Assembly: GCA_964473865.1 (NCBI GenBank)
Contig: CAYYQN010000019.1
Span: 20,393 to 84,392, forward strand
Length of the DNA stretch: 64,000 nt
Direction of reading: 5' to 3'
DNA from: CAIMUX01 sp964473865
Lineage (GTDB): Bacteria; Eisenbacteria; RBG-16-71-46; CAIMUX01
The notes beneath the pieces are model-generated. The model was not told the DNA's origin and did not search any database. It worked only from the letters and a program-made list of their open reading frames with translations. How positions within the stretch are numbered: position 1 is the first letter of the stretch; every line of letters starts with the position of its first letter. Position numbers and translations under genes: made by a program. This document shows, in pieces, positions 33,162 through 42,327 of this stretch.

Positions 33162-35144
33162 ATGCGCTTTGGAGAACCACACTGGCTCTGGCTGCTGGCG
33201 CTGGTTCCGTTGCTCGCCGCGGGGCTGATTCTGGCATTGCGGCGGCGCCAGCGGGCGCTCCGCGCCTGGTGCGATGCCGGGCTCCTCGATCGGATGGTCC
33301 CGGGACGAGCGCCGCGGGCCTCGTGGTGGCGGGCGGTCCTCCTGGTGCTGGCGGTGGCTTGCCTGGTGCTCGCTGCGGCGCGGCCGCAGGTAGGGAGCCG
33401 GGTTCTCGCCGTCGAGCGCAAGGGGATCGATCTCACCATCGCCCTCGACCTCTCGGAGAGCATGCGCGCCGAGGATCTGCGGCCGGACCGGTTGACGCGC
33501 GCCAAGCAGGGGGTCGAATCGCTGCTCGACCGGCTGCGCGGGGACCGGATCGGACTGGTCGGGTTCGCCGGCGATGCTTTTGTGCAATGTCCCCTGACCC
33601 TGGACTATGCCGCCGCGCGCATGTTTCTCCGCCTGATGACGCCGGAGATGATCCCGGTGCCCGGGACCGATCTGGGAGCGGCGATCCGCACCGCCGTGAA
33701 GGCGTTCGACCCGAAGGAGCGGAAGTACAAGGCGCTGGTCCTCGTCACGGACGGCGAGGATCACGGCCGGGATCTGGACGCCGCGGTGAATGAGGCGAAG
33801 GAGCAGGGAGTACGCGTCTTCGCGGTCGGAATCGGATCGGAGAAGGGCGAGCCGATCCCGCAGCGCAGCGCCGCGGGAGAGGTGCGGGACTACAAGCGCT
33901 CGCGCGACGGGGAGGTGGTGATGACCCGTCTGGATGCGGCGACCCTGCGCCGGATCTGCGATGATACCGGCGGGCGCTACTTCGACGGCAATGCGGGCGG
34001 GCTGGCGCTGGACCGCCTCTACGGCGAGATCTCCGGCATGGAACAGAAAGAGCAGAAAGGCGGGATCGCCGTGCAGTACGAGGACCGCTACGGTTACTTC
34101 GCGGCCGCCGCGCTGCTGCTGCTCGCCGTGGAGTCGATGCTGGCGGACCGCCGCGGTCCCGCCAACGGCCGGCGGAGACGGAAGCCTGTGCTGCCCGGCG
34201 GCGCCGCCGGAGGTGCCGCCGGAGGTGCGACCGGGAACGCAGTCCGGGGGGCATCCGGGGGAGTCGCGAGCCTCGGCCTGCTCGCCGCGGCGGTCTTTTC
34301 CTCGCTCCTCTGGTCCGCACCGGCCCGGGCGGGCGATCCCGGGAGGCGGGCCTACAACAAGGGCGACTATGCCGTAGCGCGGGACGCCTATTCGGCCTAC
34401 GCGCGCGAGCATCCGGAGGATCCGCGCGGGGCCTACAACCTCGGCACCGCGCTGCACCGCGCGGGAGAGATGCCGCCCGCCGGAGAAGCGTTGTCGCGCG
34501 CGGTACGAAGCCCGGATCCGAAGCTGCGCGCCGCGGCTCTCTACAACCTCGGCAACACCCGGGCCAAGGCGGGCGATCTGCCCGGTGCGGCCGAAGCCTA
34601 TGAGATGGCGCTGCGGCAGCGACCCGACGACCAGGACGCCAAGTACAACCTCGAGCTGGTGCGAGCCCTCATGCAGCAACAGCCTCCGGATTCCTCCGGG
34701 CAGAGTCAGCAGCAGAAACAGCAGCAGAAACAGCAGCAGAAGAAGAACGACGGCAAGCAGGACCAGAAGAACCAGGACCAGTCGCAGAATCAACAGGACC
34801 AGCAGAAGCCTGAGGATCAGAAGGAACAGCAGAGCCAGCAGCAGAGCCAGCAGCAGCAAGACCAGGAGCAGCAGAACCAGAGTCAGCAACAGAGTCAGCA
34901 GGATCAGCGGTCGGGCGGCCAGGACCAGCAACGCGAGGGAGAACCGGACCAGCAGCAGGCGCAGCAGGGTCAGCAAGGGGCCGACAGCGCGGAGACTCCG
35001 CCGCCCGGGGACCTGCAGCCGGCCAAGATCAGCCCGGAACAGGCGCGTCGAATCCTGGAGGGGCTCGCCCAACAGGAGATGAACCTGCAGCAGGAGCGCC
35101 TGCGCGCGCGCAGCCGCCCCTTGAAGGTGGAGAAGGACTGGTGA
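33162..35144 (+). CDS. BatB-BatC fusion: VWA membrane protein plus TPR and Gln-rich tail
   Basis: A 660-residue protein; the ATG at 33162 follows a purine-rich stretch (GTGAGGGGGAACG). Residues 1-330 are BatB-like: two N-terminal helices, VWA with MIDAS DLSES (about 97-101), LVTDGEDHG, and a helix near 308-325. A Gly/Ala linker with GGAAGGAAGGA-type repeats follows, then a segment (about 366-389) that reads like a complete signal peptide (LGLLAAAVFSSLLWSAPARA-GD). TPR units follow (about 392-505: YNKGDYAVARDAYSAYAREHPED, in two parts by eye). About 100 residues of Gln/Lys/Asp-rich low complexity (503-604) precede an end region EQARRILEGLAQQE common to BatC. BatB and BatC are separate in most genomes, so this is a fusion. 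Confidence 0.88.
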   Translation: MRFGEPHWLWLLALVPLLAAGLILALRRRQRALRAWCDAGLLDRMVPGRAPRASWWRAVLLVLAVACLVLAAARPQVGSRVLAVERKGIDLTIALDLSESMRAEDLRPDRLTRAKQGVESLLDRLRGDRIGLVGFAGDAFVQCPLTLDYAAARMFLRLMTPEMIPVPGTDLGAAIRTAVKAFDPKERKYKALVLVTDGEDHGRDLDAAVNEAKEQGVRVFAVGIGSEKGEPIPQRSAAGEVRDYKRSRDGEVVMTRLDAATLRRICDDTGGRYFDGNAGGLALDRLYGEISGMEQKEQKGGIAVQYEDRYGYFAAAALLLLAVESMLADRRGPANGRRRRKPVLPGGAAGGAAGGATGNAVRGASGGVASLGLLAAAVFSSLLWSAPARAGDPGRRAYNKGDYAVARDAYSAYAREHPEDPRGAYNLGTALHRAGEMPPAGEALSRAVRSPDPKLRAAALYNLGNTRAKAGDLPGAAEAYEMALRQRPDDQDAKYNLELVRALMQQQPPDSSGQSQQQKQQQKQQQKKNDGKQDQKNQDQSQNQQDQQKPEDQKEQQSQQQSQQQQDQEQQNQSQQQSQQDQRSGGQDQQREGEPDQQQAQQGQQGADSAETPPPGDLQPAKISPEQARRILEGLAQQEMNLQQERLRARSRPLKVEKDW

Positions 35145-37972
35145 CGATGAAGCGTCCGCGCATCGCCGCCTCCTTCGCACCCTTGGCGGTCTTCTTCCTC
35201 CTGGCCGGGCCCCTTTTCGCGCCGGCGCGGGCGGAGGTTCAGGTGGAGATCGGGCTCCAGTCGGAGACGATCCCGGCGGGGGAGACCACCGTCTTGTCCG
35301 TGACCGTGACCGGTGCCTCCAGCGTGGATCAGGGACCGAACATCCCCGACACGCCCGGCCTCACGTTCCGGTCTGCGGGCCGCTCCACCAATATCTCCAT
35401 CGTCAACGGACGCATGACCCAGTCGATCTCCTGGAACGTCCTGGTCCTGGGGGAGCGGCCGGGGCAGTACACCATCGGCCCCGTCGAAGTGCGAGAGGGC
35501 AAGAAGGCGTATCAGAGCGGGACGGCGGCGCTCACGGTCGTCGACGTGGGCACGGCGGTTCCGGGGTCGACGACTCCGCGAGGCGCGGGCCGGGGCCAAT
35601 CGCCGGGAGCGGCCTCGACGGGTCGCGGGGGACCGGGAGCGCAAGTGCCGCCCCCGAACGATCTTGATTCGACCGCGGGCGACGTCTTTGCGCGATCCTC
35701 CGTCGACCACGAGCGCGTGCTTCTGGGCGACCAGGTAACGCTGCGCTTCCAGGTCTGGGTGCCTCTGGACATGCCGGTGCTCGACTCCCAGATCGCGAAC
35801 CTGCCCGCCACCGAAGGATTCTGGAGGGAGGAGCTCCCGCCGCAGCGCACTTCCACGGCGACGGTGCGCGGCCGCCCCTACCAGGTCAGCGAGTTCGCGT
35901 TTGCGCTCTTCCCGACGCAGGCCGGCCGGCTCGAGATCGGGGAAGGTGCCGTCGATCTGGTGGTCCAGGATCGGCGCGCGGGACGACGCTCGCTCGACCC
36001 GTTCGGGTTCTTCGCCAACTACCCGGAGCGCCGGGTTCGCATCCGCAGCAAGCCTTTGGCGGTGCGCGTCGATCCGCTGCCCGATCCGCGCCCGGACGAC
36101 TTCACCGGCGGCGTCGGCGCGTTCCGCCTGCGCGGCGCCCTCGAGCGCTCCGAGACCGGGCAGAACGAGCCGCTCACGCTGATTCTCACGGTGGAGGGGG
36201 TCGGAAACGTCTCCACGGTGGGAGACCCGCGCCTGCCGGAGATGCCCGGCGTGCGGACATACCCCTCCGGGGCCGACGTCAAGACGAGTCGCGACGGCGA
36301 CCAGCTTCGCGGCGCCAAGACGTTTCGCCTCGTTCTGGTGCCCGAAAGCACCGGACGCAAGGAGGTTCCGCCGATCCGGCTTTCAGTCTTCGATCCGCGG
36401 CAACGGCGATACGAGCGCCTTGAGACCCCGTCGCTGCCCTACACGGTCGTTGCCTCGAGCGCGCCGTCGGGCGGTTCCGGAGAAGTGGCGCGCATGGGGC
36501 GCGACCTGCGTACCATTCGCGCCAAGGGCGCGGTCGTCCGGATCGGCGCGGCGGAGCGATGGAGGTCCGGCGGCTTCTGGCTGCTGCAGGCGATTCCCCT
36601 GCTCTTCCTGGCGGGCGGTCTTGCCGTCCGGGCCCAACGGCAGAGGCGCGAGGCTGACTGGGGCGGCTTCCTGAGCCGGGGCGCGCCGGGCCGGCTCCAC
36701 CGCGACCTCGACTCGATCGCGGCTCTTCCGGACGGCGATCCCGGTGCGGGCTATGACCGTCTGGACGCGGCCCTCGACCGCTATTTCACCGACCGGTTCC
36801 ACCTGCCAGTGCGAGCGCTCACTCGGGAGGAGCTGGCGGCCGATCTGGCCCGCCAGGGCGTTGCCGAGGAGGGGATCGCGGCCGTCCGGACCCTGCTGGA
36901 CCGTTGCGATTTCGCGCGTTTCGCCCCGGCTGCCCGTACCGACGCGGACCTGCAGGCGCTGCTGGCTGCGGCGAGGGAGATTCCTTCCCGTCTGGAGCGG
37001 AAGACGAGGGTGCCGAAGGACGGGCGCGGCACCCCCGCGAAGAAGGGCGATGGCGCGGGCCGTCCACCGGGCGGGCCCGGGGTCCTGCCGGTCATTCTCG
37101 CACTCTCGCTCGGCGCGGGCGCTCTCCTCGGCCCCGCATCCCTGGTGACTCCCCGCGGCGCCGCGGCGGCGCCGACCGGATCGCAGTCGCTGTCCGAGGC
37201 CCCGGTGTTGTCCGGCAGGAGCCAGATCCTGGGCGCGCTGGCCCGCGGGCACGAGGCGTACGGTCAGGGTGACTTCGCCGGTGCGCTTGATGCCTACCGG
37301 TCGGTTCTGCGCTCCGGCTACGAATCACCGGAGCTCTATCTCGGCCTCGGAAACGCCTCCTATCGGCTCGGTCGGTTGGGCTGGGCCGTCTACTGGTTCG
37401 AGCGCGGCCGGCGAATCGCCCCCGGCGATCCGGATTTGAGCACCAACCTCGAGTCGGTTCTGGCGGAGACCCGGGATCGTGCGGCCCCCGAGGACGGGAG
37501 CCGCTTTCTGGGCAGCCTCACGGCCCTGCAGGACCGTGTGAGCGCGGCCGGCGCCGCGCGCGGCCTCACCGTCGCCTGGTTCCTTTTTGCCGCCTGGCTG
37601 GCCGCTCGCCTGGCGTTCTCCGGGGGGGCCGTTCCGTCAGCGATCACATCGCGGGTGTTTCGTTGGGCCGGCGCCGTTCTCGGCGCGGCGCTCGTCGTCG
37701 CGGTCGCGGGTATGCTGGTCAAGCTGGGGCAGGCCTCGGGCGCGCCGGAAGCGGTCATTGTCGCGGACGAGGTGGCGGTGCGCAGCAATCCCGACCCGGA
37801 GGCTACCGTCGAGTTCACGCTGCATGCCGGCACCCGCACGCGCCTCGGCCGGTCGGGCGGGGATTTCCAGGAGATCCTCTACAGCGAGAAGCTGCATGGC
37901 TGGGGGCCTGCGGACGGGATCGCCGAGCTGTCTGATCCGGGTGTTCGTGCTGCGGCGGAACGCGTTCGCTGA
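35141..37972 (+). CDS. BatD-BatE fusion: beta-sandwich protein plus TPR and SH3-like domains
   Basis: A 943-residue protein. The GTG at 35141 overlaps the upstream stop (GTGA); an ATG at 35147 is the alternative. Signal peptide to about residue 31 (FAPARA-EV). Residues 32-490 are BatD-like beta domains (VQVEIGLQSETIPAGETTVL; VEGVGNVSTVGDP). A membrane helix at about 485-505 and a cytoplasmic helical module follow. A second signal-like hydrophobic segment (about 645-675, ending RGAAAAPTGS) comes before BatE-type TPRs (about 700-767), two helices (806-866) and an SH3-like domain (about 870-931, VIVADEVAVRSNPDPEA). BatE is normally a separate TPR-SH3 protein. It ends the operon, and a hairpin with a T-run follows. 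Confidence 0.88.
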   Translation: MTMKRPRIAASFAPLAVFFLLAGPLFAPARAEVQVEIGLQSETIPAGETTVLSVTVTGASSVDQGPNIPDTPGLTFRSAGRSTNISIVNGRMTQSISWNVLVLGERPGQYTIGPVEVREGKKAYQSGTAALTVVDVGTAVPGSTTPRGAGRGQSPGAASTGRGGPGAQVPPPNDLDSTAGDVFARSSVDHERVLLGDQVTLRFQVWVPLDMPVLDSQIANLPATEGFWREELPPQRTSTATVRGRPYQVSEFAFALFPTQAGRLEIGEGAVDLVVQDRRAGRRSLDPFGFFANYPERRVRIRSKPLAVRVDPLPDPRPDDFTGGVGAFRLRGALERSETGQNEPLTLILTVEGVGNVSTVGDPRLPEMPGVRTYPSGADVKTSRDGDQLRGAKTFRLVLVPESTGRKEVPPIRLSVFDPRQRRYERLETPSLPYTVVASSAPSGGSGEVARMGRDLRTIRAKGAVVRIGAAERWRSGGFWLLQAIPLLFLAGGLAVRAQRQRREADWGGFLSRGAPGRLHRDLDSIAALPDGDPGAGYDRLDAALDRYFTDRFHLPVRALTREELAADLARQGVAEEGIAAVRTLLDRCDFARFAPAARTDADLQALLAAAREIPSRLERKTRVPKDGRGTPAKKGDGAGRPPGGPGVLPVILALSLGAGALLGPASLVTPRGAAAAPTGSQSLSEAPVLSGRSQILGALARGHEAYGQGDFAGALDAYRSVLRSGYESPELYLGLGNASYRLGRLGWAVYWFERGRRIAPGDPDLSTNLESVLAETRDRAAPEDGSRFLGSLTALQDRVSAAGAARGLTVAWFLFAAWLAARLAFSGGAVPSAITSRVFRWAGAVLGAALVVAVAGMLVKLGQASGAPEAVIVADEVAVRSNPDPEATVEFTLHAGTRTRLGRSGGDFQEILYSEKLHGWGPADGIAELSDPGVRAAAERVR

Positions 37973-38003
37973 CTTCGGCCCCGGCCTTTCGGCGCCGGCC
38001 CTT

Positions 38004-38031
38004 CGGCGCCGGGGGAAAAGGGCGCCGTTTT
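38004..38031 (+). terminator. Intrinsic terminator of the Bat operon
   Basis: CGGCGCC (38004-38010) pairs with GGCGCCG (38021-38027) across a loop GGGGGAAAAG and is followed by TTTT. A third CGGCGCCG copy lies just before (37990-37997), allowing an alternative pairing. It is placed 30 bases after the batDE stop. Confidence 0.6.
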
Positions 38032-38114
38032 GGGTGTTGCCGCCTCGGCGCGACCGGTCTATCCTGCGGCGAGGGGCCCCGCACGGAGCCTGAAATGGGG
38101 GCGATTCGAACACG

Positions 38115-38591
38115 ATGAACGGCAATCATCCGGTCCTGCAATACTTCTCTCCGAACCTGTTCAGCGCCAGTCTACAATCCACCACCAAGAAGGAAGTCCT
38201 TCGCGAGTTGGTCGGAATCGCCGCGGCTGCGGGCGGGGTGCAAGGTCCCGACCTGCTGCAAGAGATGCTGGAACGGCGCGAGTCACTGGGCTCGACCGGA
38301 ATCGGCAAGGGCGTCGCCATTCCCCACGGGCGGAGTCTGGCCGTGATCCGCATGCGGGTCGTCTTCGCCATCTCCCGCAAAGGGATCGACTTCGACGCTG
38401 TGGACGGCAAGCCGGTGAAGCTCTTCTTCCTCATCGTGGCCCCGCCCCAGGACAAGCGAAACGAGTATCTCCCGCTCCTGGGCCGCATTGCCGAACTGGT
38501 CCAAGACAAGAAGGCGCGAGATCGCCTGCTCAAGGTGGAAGGCTACGACGAGCTGCAGGCGGTCATGGAGGAAGTACTGGGTGGAGCCTGA
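38115..38591 (+). CDS. PTS EIIA-type (PtsN-like) regulatory protein
   Basis: A 158-residue single EIIA domain of the fructose/nitrogen class. The phosphoacceptor motif is GVAIPHGRS with His71; SLGSTGIGKG and KLFFLIVAPPQ are family landmarks. PtsN proteins act in the cytoplasm as phosphorylation-state regulators rather than in transport. No HPr, EI or EIIBC gene is in the window. The start is followed by NHPVLQYFSP; no strong SD precedes the ATG, only a GGGG run. It overlaps the next gene by 11 bases. Confidence 0.92.
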   Translation: MNGNHPVLQYFSPNLFSASLQSTTKKEVLRELVGIAAAAGGVQGPDLLQEMLERRESLGSTGIGKGVAIPHGRSLAVIRMRVVFAISRKGIDFDAVDGKPVKLFFLIVAPPQDKRNEYLPLLGRIAELVQDKKARDRLLKVEGYDELQAVMEEVLGGA

Positions 38592-38949
38592 TCCGCTGAA
38601 AGAAAAGCTCGATGCCCTGTTCCGGCTGCAGGATCTCGACATCATGATTCGAGAGCTGCAGGACCCGACGACCAAGGGCACGGAAGAGAAGATGGGCTTC
38701 CCGGTGGGCCACCTCGAGAAGCTGCAGCTCGCGCGGACGCGGCTGGCCGAGCGCATCCCGCCCTCGGACCTGCGGCTCTACGAGAGGATCTCCCGCCGTT
38801 TCACCCATGCGATCGTCCCCGTCGAGAACCGCACCTGTCTCGGGTGCTTCATGGGATTGCCCACCTCGGCAGTCTCGCTCCGCACCGATCCCGGGAATGT
38901 CCGCCTCTGCGAGAACTGCGGCCGGATCCTCTACTGGCTGGATTACTAA
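38581..38949 (+). CDS. C4-type zinc-ribbon protein
   Basis: A 122-residue protein starting at the GTG at 38581, which overlaps the end of the ptsN-like gene and has GGAGG upstream (ATGGAGGAAG). The N-terminus is a short coiled-coil-like helix (LKEKLDALFRLQDLDIMIREL); the C-terminus is CLGC...CENCGRILYW, a C4 zinc ribbon of the DUF164/zf-RING_7 type. Usual members have about 240 residues with a long coiled coil; this one keeps only a stub, yet the frame is intact. Possibly nucleic-acid or protein binding; function unknown. Confidence 0.85.
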   Translation: MEPDPLKEKLDALFRLQDLDIMIRELQDPTTKGTEEKMGFPVGHLEKLQLARTRLAERIPPSDLRLYERISRRFTHAIVPVENRTCLGCFMGLPTSAVSLRTDPGNVRLCENCGRILYWLDY

Positions 38950-38977
38950 GCCCCCCGGCTGCGGTGCGGAGCCGGAT

Positions 38978-40582
38978 ATGAACCGCGATCTGATCCTGGA
39001 AGGGTCTCTGTTCGACCCGTCCGGACCCGAGGGGCTGCGCCGGATCCATGTGCGCGCGGGCCGGGTCGCGGCGATCGAGCCGGTTCCCGGATCGGCAGAC
39101 GCGGCGACGGCGCCGGGAGCCATACGCCTCCCGGCGGATCTCTTGATCATCCCCGGATTCGTCGATGCCCACACCCATCTGGTGGGCCTGGGCCTGGAGA
39201 AGCTCCGGCCGAACTGCGCCGGGGCGGCGTCTCGCGCCGAGGCGCTCTCGCGGGTGGCGGACTGGCTGCGCGCGCACCCCGGCGCCGGCCCGGTCATCGC
39301 GGAGGGGTGGGACCAGTCGGAATGGGCCGATCCCACGATGCCGACGCGCACGGATCTCGACGCCATCTGTCCGGATCGTCCGCTGGCGCTCCGCCGGGTC
39401 TGCGGACACATCGCCGTCTTCAACTCGCGCGCGCTGGAGACGCTCGGTCCCGCCCCGGAAGGGTGCGATCGGGAGAGCGGTCTCGCGCGGGAGCGGCTCC
39501 CTCTGACGATCAGCCGGGTCTGGCCGCCGGATGATGCGCTGATGGACGAGGCGGTGCGGTTGGCACAGGCGGAGGCGTGGCGGCGCGGTGTGACCGGCAT
39601 CCACGAGATGGGGCATCCAGGGACGTTTCGCGCCTTCGGCCGGGCCCGAATCGCGGGTCGTCTGCACCTGCGCGTCACGCACTTCTTTCCGGTCGAGCGT
39701 CTCGACGCGCTCCATGCCGCAGGACTTCCAAGCGGCTTCGGAGACGACCGATTGCGGGTCGGCGGCGTGAAGCTCTTCCTCGACGGATCGATCGGCGCGC
39801 GCACCGCCGCGGTGCGCGTGCCCTATCCCGCGCCGGCGGACGGGCCGCCGCCGGGCGACGGGATGCTCCTCTGGGAGGACGCGCCGTTGAGCCAGGCGCT
39901 CGAACGCGCCGCTCGGCTCGGGTTTCCCCCGGCGATGCACGCGATCGGCGACCGCGCGATCGCCCAGGCGATCTCGGTGGTGGAACGGATGCGCGCCGGC
40001 GGGGTGAGCATCCCGGCGCCGGGGCCGCGGCTGGAGCACGCGGAGATGCTCGACGCCGAGCTCCTCGCACGCGCGGTGTCGGCCGGCTTCGTTCTCAGCA
40101 TGCAGCCGAATTTCACGGCGCGCTGGCAGCACCCGGGCGGCCTCTACGAGCAGGTTCTCCGCCCCCCACGCGCTCGCTCGTTGAACCCCTACCGCGCGGT
40201 GGCCCAGGCGGAGCGGCTCATCTTCGGCTCCGACACGATGCCGCTGGACCCTCTCTTCGGGATCTCGGGGGCGATCGGACATCCGGACTCGGAGCAGCGG
40301 CTCTGCTTCCGTTCGGCGCTGCGGCGCTACACGCAGGCCGCGGCCGCGGCGGCGCCGCGTCCCTTCGGTGATGGCGCGCTGCTCCCGGGCGCGCCGGCGG
40401 ACCTCGTGGCATTGCGTCTGCCGCCCGACGTCTCCTTCCCGTTCGCGCCGGGGATCGCGGGGTCGCCGCCGGTGACGCGTCTGGAGGTGGCCGCGACCTG
40501 GATCGATGGCGAGTGCGTCCACGCGGACGCGGGGTTTCGCCAGGCGGCGCCCGGGATCGCTCTCGCGGAGAGCGCCCGGTGA
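38978..40582 (+). CDS. Amidohydrolase of the YtcJ type
   Basis: A 534-residue metal-dependent hydrolase of the amidohydrolase superfamily. The ATG at 38978 follows GGAGCCGGAT; the open frame extends to 38807 inside the previous gene. Landmarks: IIPGFVDAHTHL (first two metal histidines), VAEGWDQSEW-like IAEGWDQSEW, GVTGIHEMG, VKLFLDGSIGARTA, AMHAIGDRAI, LEHAEML, and FGSDTMPLDP. This is the order seen in YtcJ-like proteins, whose substrates are mostly unknown (amides or cyclic ureas in characterised ones). Cytoplasmic, no signal peptide. The last four bases overlap the next gene. Confidence 0.92.
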   Translation: MNRDLILEGSLFDPSGPEGLRRIHVRAGRVAAIEPVPGSADAATAPGAIRLPADLLIIPGFVDAHTHLVGLGLEKLRPNCAGAASRAEALSRVADWLRAHPGAGPVIAEGWDQSEWADPTMPTRTDLDAICPDRPLALRRVCGHIAVFNSRALETLGPAPEGCDRESGLARERLPLTISRVWPPDDALMDEAVRLAQAEAWRRGVTGIHEMGHPGTFRAFGRARIAGRLHLRVTHFFPVERLDALHAAGLPSGFGDDRLRVGGVKLFLDGSIGARTAAVRVPYPAPADGPPPGDGMLLWEDAPLSQALERAARLGFPPAMHAIGDRAIAQAISVVERMRAGGVSIPAPGPRLEHAEMLDAELLARAVSAGFVLSMQPNFTARWQHPGGLYEQVLRPPRARSLNPYRAVAQAERLIFGSDTMPLDPLFGISGAIGHPDSEQRLCFRSALRRYTQAAAAAAPRPFGDGALLPGAPADLVALRLPPDVSFPFAPGIAGSPPVTRLEVAATWIDGECVHADAGFRQAAPGIALAESAR

Positions 40583-42327
40583 GCTCGCGCAGCGGCACCC
40601 AGGATCTCCGGCTCCTCTTCGAGGCGTCGCGCCGGCTGAACCAGGCGCTCGAACTCGACCGGCTACTCGAGGTCGTGCGGGACCTCTTTCTGGGCGCGGT
40701 CGGAGCCGAAGCCTGCACGCTTCTGCTCTGGAACGAGAAGCGCACGCGCCTGGACTTCCAGCTGGCCTACAACCGCATCACGCCCGACGTGCGCGAGTTC
40801 TCCCTGGCGCCGGGCGAGGGGATGGCCGGCTGGGTTTCCGAATACCGCGTGCCGGCCGTCACGAACGACGTCGAGCACGACCCCCGGTTCCGCCACCAGA
40901 TCGATCGCGAGATCGGCTTCAAGACCCGGAATCTCCTGGCGGTGCCGATCTTCCGCGGACCGACTGTCATCGGCGTTCTGGAGCTGCACAACAAGAAGGG
41001 ACCGGAAGGGTTCACCGCCGAGGAGGTCCGCCTGACCGAAGCCCTGGTCGACCAGGTGGCGGTGGCGCTCGACAACGCGCTCCTGTTCCGCTCCCTGCGC
41101 CGCGAGAAGGCGGAGAACGAGGCGCTCTACCGGATCAGCCTGCTCATGAACGAGCGCCTTCCCCTGGAGGAGCTCCTCGGGACGTTTCTCGAGCACGTGG
41201 CCGAGGTCGTTCCGTACCAGGCGGCTGCTTTCTACTTGCTGGACCGGCAGACCCAGGAGTTGGAGTGGTTCACGCAGCGTGGCTACCCCCCGGGGACCGG
41301 GGAAGAGGTGCGGGTCAAGCTGGGGCAGGGGCTGGTCGGCTGGGTGGCCGGGGCCGGTGAGCCGCTGGTGATCCCCGACGTGCGCCAGGAGACCCGCTAT
41401 CTGGCGGCGCGCCCCGAGACGCGCTCCGAGGTGGTGGTGCCGATCATCAGCGAGTCGCGGGTCATCGGCGTCTTCAACCTGGAGTCGGACCGGCCCAACG
41501 CTTTCCGCAGCGCCGACCTCCGGGTGTTGCAGGCGTTTGCCAACCAGGCGGCCATCTCGATTCAGCGCGCCTGGTTCTATCGCCAGCTCCGGGAGAAGCA
41601 CCGCCTCGAGGACGAGATGCGCTTCGCCCGCGAGATCCAGGAGCTCTTCCTGCCGAAGGAGGGCGTGGTCCTGCCCGGCTTCGACCTCGCGGGACTGAAC
41701 CTGCCCTCCCAGGCGGTGAGCGGCGACTTCTACGACTACATCCGGATCACCGACGGGCAGTTCGGCCTGATGATCGGCGACGTGTCGGGCAAGGGGGCGC
41801 CGGCCGCCCTGATCATGGCGACGTTGCGGGCCTCGCTCCGGGCCGAGATCCGTAACCGCTATGCGATCGCCGAGATCCTCTCCAAGGTGAACTACCTGCT
41901 CTGGGAGTCGACCGAACCGGAACGGTTTGCCACGGCGGTCTATGGCGTTCTCGACCTGGGCCGGCGGGTCCTCACCTACGCCAACGCCGGGCACAATCCG
42001 CCGCTGCGCATGGACCGGAGCGGGCGGGAGTCGTGGCTGTCGGAAGGCGGGCTGGTGCTGGGGCCCTTTCCCGACAGCATCTACGATGAGGCGGTCCTCG
42101 CTCTCGCCGCGGGCGATGTCCTGGTGCTCTACACCGACGGGGTCACCGAGGCGGCAGACCCCGCGGGCGAGCAGTTCGGGTCGGACCGGCTTGTGGAACT
42201 GGTGCGGGAGCACCGCCGCCAGCCGGCCGCGGAGATCTGCCGTGAAATCGCCGCCGGAGTCCGGGCGCACAGCGGCTTGGAGACTCCCGAGGACGACCTG
42301 ACCGTGGTGGTTCTCCGGGTGCTGTAG
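40579..42327 (+). CDS. GAF-GAF-PP2C (SpoIIE/RsbU-type) serine phosphatase
   Basis: A 582-residue cytoplasmic signalling protein; the GTG at 40579 overlaps the upstream TGA. Two GAF domains (about 20-165, with APGEGMAGWVSE, and 205-345, with LGQGLVGWVAGAGE) sense a ligand. A linker helix follows (EDEMRFAREIQELFLP), then a SpoIIE-type PP2C domain with SGDFYDY, IGDVSGKGAPAAL, YANAGHNPP, LYTDGVTEA and DDLTVVVL, all metal-site aspartates present. Such enzymes usually dephosphorylate an anti-sigma-factor antagonist in partner-switching systems. No antagonist or anti-sigma gene lies here; a bactofilin follows. Confidence 0.94.
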   Translation: MSSRSGTQDLRLLFEASRRLNQALELDRLLEVVRDLFLGAVGAEACTLLLWNEKRTRLDFQLAYNRITPDVREFSLAPGEGMAGWVSEYRVPAVTNDVEHDPRFRHQIDREIGFKTRNLLAVPIFRGPTVIGVLELHNKKGPEGFTAEEVRLTEALVDQVAVALDNALLFRSLRREKAENEALYRISLLMNERLPLEELLGTFLEHVAEVVPYQAAAFYLLDRQTQELEWFTQRGYPPGTGEEVRVKLGQGLVGWVAGAGEPLVIPDVRQETRYLAARPETRSEVVVPIISESRVIGVFNLESDRPNAFRSADLRVLQAFANQAAISIQRAWFYRQLREKHRLEDEMRFAREIQELFLPKEGVVLPGFDLAGLNLPSQAVSGDFYDYIRITDGQFGLMIGDVSGKGAPAALIMATLRASLRAEIRNRYAIAEILSKVNYLLWESTEPERFATAVYGVLDLGRRVLTYANAGHNPPLRMDRSGRESWLSEGGLVLGPFPDSIYDEAVLALAAGDVLVLYTDGVTEAADPAGEQFGSDRLVELVREHRRQPAAEICREIAAGVRAHSGLETPEDDLTVVVLRVL

